A DNA stretch of 64,000 nt from Streptomyces gobiensis. GTDB taxonomy: Bacteria; Actinomycetota; Actinomycetes; Streptomycetales; Streptomycetaceae. Where the stretch lies: positions 4,338,501-4,402,500 of the forward strand of contig NZ_CP086120.1 of assembly GCF_021216675.1 (NCBI RefSeq), written 5' to 3'. The translations under genes were made by a program, and so were the position numbers. Shown here in pieces: positions 59,842 to 64,000 of the stretch. Within the stretch, counting starts at the first letter, position 1; each line of letters starts with the position of its first letter. The notes under the pieces are model-generated. The model searched no databases and was not told where the DNA came from. It worked only from the letters and a program-made list of their open reading frames with translations.

Positions 59842-59858
59842 GGATCAGTCACTGATCC
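59842..59858. promoter_or_regulatory. Perfect palindrome before the PAP2 gene
   Basis: GGATCAG-TCA-CTGATCC is a 7-3-7 inverted repeat, 46-62 bases upstream of the PAP2 start. It could be an operator for that gene. Confidence 0.4.
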
Positions 59859-59933
59859 GGTGTCATCCGCAGTTCCCTGCGGGACAGGTGTTCCGTGCAT
59901 CTGCGAAAACCGTACGTCAGACGGGCTGGCGAG

Positions 59934-59967
59934 GGGAGGCCGCTGGCGGAACGGCCATCGGCCTCCC
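59934..59967 (-). terminator. gabT terminator
   Basis: GGGAGGCCG (59934-59942) and CGGCCTCCC (59959-59967) form a nine-base-pair stem with a 16-base loop, starting ten bases after the gabT stop on the minus strand. Confidence 0.6.
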
Positions 59968-59976
59968 ACATGTCCT

Positions 59977-61347
59977 TCACGCCTGCTGGGCGAGTGCGCC
60001 CTCCAGGATGTCCAGACCCTCGTTCAGCAGGTCCTCGCCGATCACCAGCGGCGGCAGGAAGCGCATCACATTGCCGTACGTGCCGGTGGTCAGGACCAGC
60101 AGCCCCTCCTCGTGGCACGCCTTGGCCAGCGCCCCGGTCACCTCCGGGTTGGGGTCCTTCGTGCCGGGCTTGACCAGCTCGATGGCGATCATCGCGCCAC
60201 GGCCGCGGACCTCGCCGATCACGCCGTACTGCTCGGCCATCTTCTGCAGCCGCGGCTTCATGACCTCCTCGATACGGCGGGCCCTGGCGTTCAGGTCCAG
60301 CTCCCGCATGGTCTCAATCGCCCCGAGCGCGGCCGCACAGGCCACCGGGTTGCCGCCGTAGGTGCCGCCCAGTCCGCCCACATGCGCGGCATCCATGATC
60401 TCGGCGCGGCCGGTCACCGCGGCCAGCGGCATACCGCCCGCGATGCCCTTGGCGGTGGTGATCAGGTCCGGAACGATGCCCTCGTCCTCACAGGCGAACC
60501 ACTGACCGGTACGGCAGAAGCCGGACTGGATCTCATCCGCGACGAAGACAATGCCGTTCGCCTTGGCGAACTCGGCGATACGGGGCAGGAAGCCCTTGGC
60601 GGGCTCGATGAAGCCGCCCTCGCCCAGCACCGGCTCAATCACGATCGCGGCGACATTCCCGGCGCCGACCTGCTTGCTGATCTGGTCGATCGCCTGGGCC
60701 GCGGCCTCCTCGGCGCAGTTCTCCGGGCCGGTCAGCCAGCGGTAGGGGTAGGCGACCGGCACCCGGTACACCTCGGGCGCGAAGGGGCCGAAGCTGTGCT
60801 TGTACGGCATGTTCTTCGAGGTCAGCGCCATGGTCAGGTTCGTACGGCCGTGGTAGCCGTGGTCGAAGACCACGACCGCCTGACGCTTGGTGTGCGCACG
60901 GGCGATCTTCACCGCGTTCTCCACCGCTTCAGCGCCGGAGTTGAACAGCGCGGTCTTCTTGGCGTGGTCCCCCGGCGTGAGCCTGGCCAGCTCCTCGGCG
61001 ACCTCCACATAACCCTCGTAGGGGGTGACCATGAAGCAGGTGTGCGTGAAGTCCGCCAGCTGTGCGGCGGCCCGGCGTACGACGGCCTCGGCGCTGTTGC
61101 CGACCGTGGTCACGGCGATGCCGGAGCCGAAGTCGATCAGCGAGTTGCCGTCCACGTCCTGGAGGATGCCGCCACCGGCGCGCTTGGCGTACACCGGCAG
61201 TACGGTGCCCACGCCGTCAGCCACCGCCGCCTGCTTACGGGCATGCAGCTCCTGCGACTTGGGACCGGGGATCGCGGTGACGACGCGGCGTTCCTGGGGG
61301 AGGGCCGGGCCCCCGGACAGCTCTGGCATCGGGGTCGTAGAGGTCAT
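59977..61347 (-). CDS. gabT: 4-aminobutyrate aminotransferase
   Basis: Class III PLP enzyme of 456 residues that converts GABA and 2-oxoglutarate to succinate semialdehyde and glutamate. The PLP lysine is in ITTAKGIAGGMPLAAVTGR; other motifs are VFVADEIQSGFCRTG and HGYHGRTNLTMALTSK, and GGTYGGNPVACAAALG. It would complete the polyamine-to-GABA route encoded by the genes to its left. GGAGAG lies just before the ATG. No succinate semialdehyde dehydrogenase gene is adjacent in the window. Confidence 0.94.
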   Translation of the reverse strand: MTSTTPMPELSGGPALPQERRVVTAIPGPKSQELHARKQAAVADGVGTVLPVYAKRAGGGILQDVDGNSLIDFGSGIAVTTVGNSAEAVVRRAAAQLADFTHTCFMVTPYEGYVEVAEELARLTPGDHAKKTALFNSGAEAVENAVKIARAHTKRQAVVVFDHGYHGRTNLTMALTSKNMPYKHSFGPFAPEVYRVPVAYPYRWLTGPENCAEEAAAQAIDQISKQVGAGNVAAIVIEPVLGEGGFIEPAKGFLPRIAEFAKANGIVFVADEIQSGFCRTGQWFACEDEGIVPDLITTAKGIAGGMPLAAVTGRAEIMDAAHVGGLGGTYGGNPVACAAALGAIETMRELDLNARARRIEEVMKPRLQKMAEQYGVIGEVRGRGAMIAIELVKPGTKDPNPEVTGALAKACHEEGLLVLTTGTYGNVMRFLPPLVIGEDLLNEGLDILEGALAQQA

Positions 61348-61499
61348 CGCGCTCTCCTCAGGAGAAAAGGGGGTGTGCTCGCTCCTCGCAGGCTAGGGGC
61401 AGCCGGTGGGCCGAGACATGCACCGCTGCGGAGAAGTACCCCTGTCGTGTTAGCCACACCGGACATAGCGGGGCACGCGCGCGTGCCCGGCCGCGGGGG

Positions 61500-61860
61500 T
61501 GGATTCCCCTAACCCGGCCCCTTCCCGAAACTGCGGGGCTCTGCCCCCAGACCCCCACAGTGTTGTGGGCACTCTCCCCCAGACTCCGTCTGGGAGGTGC
61601 CCCCAGCCCCGCGAGGGGCGTGGGCCCGCCCTGCTACGCAACCACCCACCGACACCAGCCACGGCGCTCCGGCCCGCCCCGGGGCGGAGCTCGCGACGCT
61701 TGGTGGGCACAACACCCGGCCACCGGCCCGCACCGCCCAACCCCGGGGCCCGAGGCAAAGCCCCGGTTTCCGGGAAGGGGCGGGAATTGGGGAAACCCAC
61801 CCACGGCCCCCCGCAACCAGGCCAAGCCCGCCACGCGGCCGAGGCCAACTCAACCGCCCG
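61500..61860. repeat. Dispersed GC-rich intergenic repeat, copy C, with a nested element
   Basis: Most of the 560-base gap between gabT and the next gene is a diverged copy of the repeat at 6292 and 9838. In this copy the palindromic core is interrupted at 61574-61604 by the 31-base CTCCCCCAG-type element, exactly where copies A and B read straight through. The remaining bases near 61348-61500 are the gabT promoter. No gene is seen. Confidence 0.7.
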
Positions 61861-61907
61861 GCGGCTAGATTGGGGCGCGACAGAGCAGCAAGGATCTGGG
61901 GCGGCAG

Positions 61908-64000
61908 ATGAACGCGGACGGCACACAGAACTGGCGCAGCACGGAAGCCGTACCGAAGCCACCTCCCGCGCCGCCCATGCCCCGGCAGCCCCCCCAGGCC
62001 GCCGCCCCGCCCGTAGTGGCCTGGCTACGGGCCCCCCGGCCGGCGGCCGCGCCTGGAATCTGGCGGTATGGGCACCGGCCCAAGCCCGCGGCGGAGCCGG
62101 AGCACATCGGGGACCGCCAGCTGCTGGGCGGCGCGCTGCTCGCACTGCTCGGCGGGCTCCTGGTGTGGTCCCTGTGCTGGAACGGCTACATCCGATTCTG
62201 GCTGTGGCCGCTGGACTGGTTCACCCCCCACAGCTGGCGGTCCACCAGGGCCATTGTCACGGCGTCATACGTCTACTACGCCCTCTTCGGCGCCCTGCTG
62301 GCGTATGTCTTCGGCCGACTCGGCAAGTGGCCCCAGGTCTGGCGCCGCTACGCCCCAGCGCCATGGCAGCGGCGCTGGCGGAAGCTCGCGGACCGGGCAG
62401 CGGCCGCCAAGCCGTACCGCAGAGCGCTGCTGGCCCTGCTGGGCGGTGTCCTGGTGTGGGCGATGTGCTTCAGCGACGGCGGCTGGGAGTTCTGGCTGGC
62501 TCCGCTGAAGTGGGTGACCCCGGAGAGCTGGCGTACGCCCGACGAGACCCAGGCGTATGTCGTCGCCTACAACATCTACTACGTCCTCTTCACCGTGGCC
62601 CTGCTCGCCCTCACCGCCAAGGCCGGAGCCTGGCGAGCCGTATGGCGGCGCCGCAGCACGCCCCAGGCGCCCACCGGGACATCATGGACGCCCCCTCCCG
62701 AGCGGGATCCGGCGGCCGGGCTGGCGGAGTGGTCCGGGCTGCGTGCCGCCGGGCAGTCCGAGGCGGCCGACCGGCTGTCCGAGGAGGTGTGGGCCGGGCG
62801 GGTCAGCGATCTCGACTACGTACGGATCGAGCGGGTATGGCGCACCGTCCGGTCCCGCCCGGACGCGCTGGGCGCCTTCCGCCGGGCCGCGCTCGAGCAG
62901 GGCGCCGCCGCGTTCGTACATCCCTCCGGAGCCCGTGACCTGTCTGTGCGCACCGCCAAGCACGATCTGCTGACCGGCCAGGTGCGGATCGGCACGGCGC
63001 TCGACGACGACCGCAACCCCTACCAGCACCGTGGCTGCCGACTCGCCGTCGACCCCGCACTGCTGGGCACCTCACTGCTGGCCGTCGGCCCGCCCGGCTC
63101 GGGCAAGACCGGCCGGATCGTCCGCCCGGCAGTCGAGGCGCTCTGTCTGCAGGCGCTGGCCCACCAGGCCGCCGTTGTCGCCGTCGGTACCGCCCGGGCG
63201 GGGCTCGGGCCCGATGACGCCTTCGATGTGGTGGTCCGGGTCGGCGACCCGCACTCCACCCACGGCCTTGATCTGTACGGCGGCACCACCGACCCGGATG
63301 AGGCCGCCGCGATGCTCGCCGAGGCGCTGCTCGGCGCTGAACATGGCGAACAGAGCGACCCCCGGGCGGCGGCGGTGGCGCTGGCCCAGCTCATCGGGCC
63401 GTACCGGGCAGCGTACGGGCGTTTTCCGGCCCTGCGTGAGCTGCGCTCCCTGCTGGAGGGCTCCGCGGTCGCCATCGCCGGGCTGCGTGAAGCGCTGGAC
63501 GCCGCCGGGGAGTTCGGTCAGCAGCGGGAGCTGGCCTCCCGGGAACGGCAGGCGGACCGCCCTGGCGATCCCGGGCCACTCCTCGCCGACCGGGTCGCCC
63601 TGCTCGACCGGCCGGCACTCGCCGACTTCTTCGGCACAGCCGCAGCTGATGCGGACGGTCAGGGGCCACCCCGCTTGTTCTCCCTGCGCACCCTGGAACA
63701 CCCGCTGCGGGTGCGGATCGATCTGCCCGCACGCGGGCACACCGAGGCGTCCCGCATCCTCACCCGGCTGGTGCTGGCCCAGTTCGCGGCAGGGGTCCTC
63801 GCCCGCGAGGACCGGTCGCTCTTCGCCTGTCTGGTCCTGGACGACGCCGCGCACACCATCACCCCCGACGCGGTACGCGGGCTGCGCCAGCTCCGTGCGG
63901 CGAATGCCGGTGCGGTGCTCACCCTGCGCACGCTGGACGATGTGCCGAAGCGGCTGCACTCCACACTGATCGGCACGGTCGGCTGCAAGGTGGCGCTGTC
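61908..64000 (+). CDS. Membrane-anchored P-loop ATPase (partial, runs off the window)
   Basis: An open frame of at least 697 residues with no stop before the window ends. The N-terminal 60 residues are Pro/Ala-rich; then come two similar units of two helices each (LLALLGGLLVWSLCWNG with YVYYALFGALLAYVFG, and LLALLGGVLVWAMCFSDGG with YNIYYVLFTVALLALTAK). After residue 265 a soluble part follows, with Walker A AVGPPGSGKTGRIVRP near residue 390 and a possible Walker B FACLVLDDAAHT near 640. The layout recalls TraD/VirD4-like or FtsK-related ATPases, but I cannot assign a role. ATG at 61908 follows GGGGCGG. Confidence 0.75.
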   Translation, partial: MNADGTQNWRSTEAVPKPPPAPPMPRQPPQAAAPPVVAWLRAPRPAAAPGIWRYGHRPKPAAEPEHIGDRQLLGGALLALLGGLLVWSLCWNGYIRFWLWPLDWFTPHSWRSTRAIVTASYVYYALFGALLAYVFGRLGKWPQVWRRYAPAPWQRRWRKLADRAAAAKPYRRALLALLGGVLVWAMCFSDGGWEFWLAPLKWVTPESWRTPDETQAYVVAYNIYYVLFTVALLALTAKAGAWRAVWRRRSTPQAPTGTSWTPPPERDPAAGLAEWSGLRAAGQSEAADRLSEEVWAGRVSDLDYVRIERVWRTVRSRPDALGAFRRAALEQGAAAFVHPSGARDLSVRTAKHDLLTGQVRIGTALDDDRNPYQHRGCRLAVDPALLGTSLLAVGPPGSGKTGRIVRPAVEALCLQALAHQAAVVAVGTARAGLGPDDAFDVVVRVGDPHSTHGLDLYGGTTDPDEAAAMLAEALLGAEHGEQSDPRAAAVALAQLIGPYRAAYGRFPALRELRSLLEGSAVAIAGLREALDAAGEFGQQRELASRERQADRPGDPGPLLADRVALLDRPALADFFGTAAADADGQGPPRLFSLRTLEHPLRVRIDLPARGHTEASRILTRLVLAQFAAGVLAREDRSLFACLVLDDAAHTITPDAVRGLRQLRAANAGAVLTLRTLDDVPKRLHSTLIGTVGCKVAL

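Noticed and set aside
1..64000. tRNA, rRNA or phage attachment sites
   Set aside because: I found no cloverleaf with a conserved T-loop, no rRNA segment and no integrase in the window.

Overview
The window is a piece of a Streptomyces chromosome. The evidence is very high G+C with strong third-position G/C bias, GTG and TTG starts, the sporulation sigma factor gene whiG, four clustered signal peptidases, and a gene order (amtB-glnK-glnD-ffh, rpsP-khpA-rimM-trmD-rplS-sip genes, comM-dprA-whiG, rpsB-tsf-pyrH-frr-cdsA-rlmN) that is conserved in the genus as I remember it. The species cannot be fixed from this sequence. The last gene runs off the right edge.

Layout. 1-6.3 kb: ammonium uptake and nitrogen signalling (amtB, glnK, glnD, with a GlnR-like site upstream) and ffh. 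6.5-9.8 kb: a methyltransferase, a eukaryote/archaea-type prolyl-tRNA synthetase and a SprT-like metalloprotein. 10.5-17.6 kb: ribosome assembly and tRNA modification genes, four type I signal peptidases, a DUF2469 gene and yraN. 17.6-29.2 kb: comM, dprA, whiG, a TetR regulator, an M23 peptidase, the translation/UMP kinase/phospholipid block and rlmN. 29.2-35 kb: a TPP riboswitch with a thiamine ABC transporter, then an ABC pair whose ATPase has a degenerate signature motif.

35.2-61.4 kb is a polyamine/GABA use region: class III aminotransferase with an Lrp regulator, two aldehyde dehydrogenases, a PotABCD-type transporter, a PuuB-like amine oxidase, an APC permease and gabT, with adenosine deaminase and other genes between. 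Together these can import putrescine or spermidine, oxidise or transaminate them to aminoaldehydes, then to GABA and succinate semialdehyde. CGTTGTT-type boxes occur before three promoters here and may be the Lrp regulator's sites.

The most unusual part is a seven-gene, mostly translationally coupled minus-strand operon at 38.8-45.8 kb inside that region. It encodes a fused aminodeoxychorismate synthase, an AroQ mutase resembling aminodeoxychorismate mutases, a small BacA-like prephenate decarboxylase homologue that lacks the TRF motif of prephenate dehydratase, a branched-chain-type aminotransferase, an aromatic amino acid decarboxylase, a GNAT acetyltransferase and a zinc deacetylase of the acetylpolyamine amidohydrolase family. 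The predicted route is chorismate to 4-amino-4-deoxychorismate to 4-amino-4-deoxyprephenate to a non-aromatic amino-dihydrophenylpyruvate, then an amino acid, then a cyclohexadienyl diamine, possibly with temporary N-acetyl protection. I know of no described pathway with exactly this gene set.

The window also holds scars and repeats: a frameshifted GNAT, a LysE C-terminal remnant, a GDPD N-terminal remnant, many 9-bp tandem duplications near gene ends, and two families of GC-rich intergenic repeats, one apparently inserted into the other.
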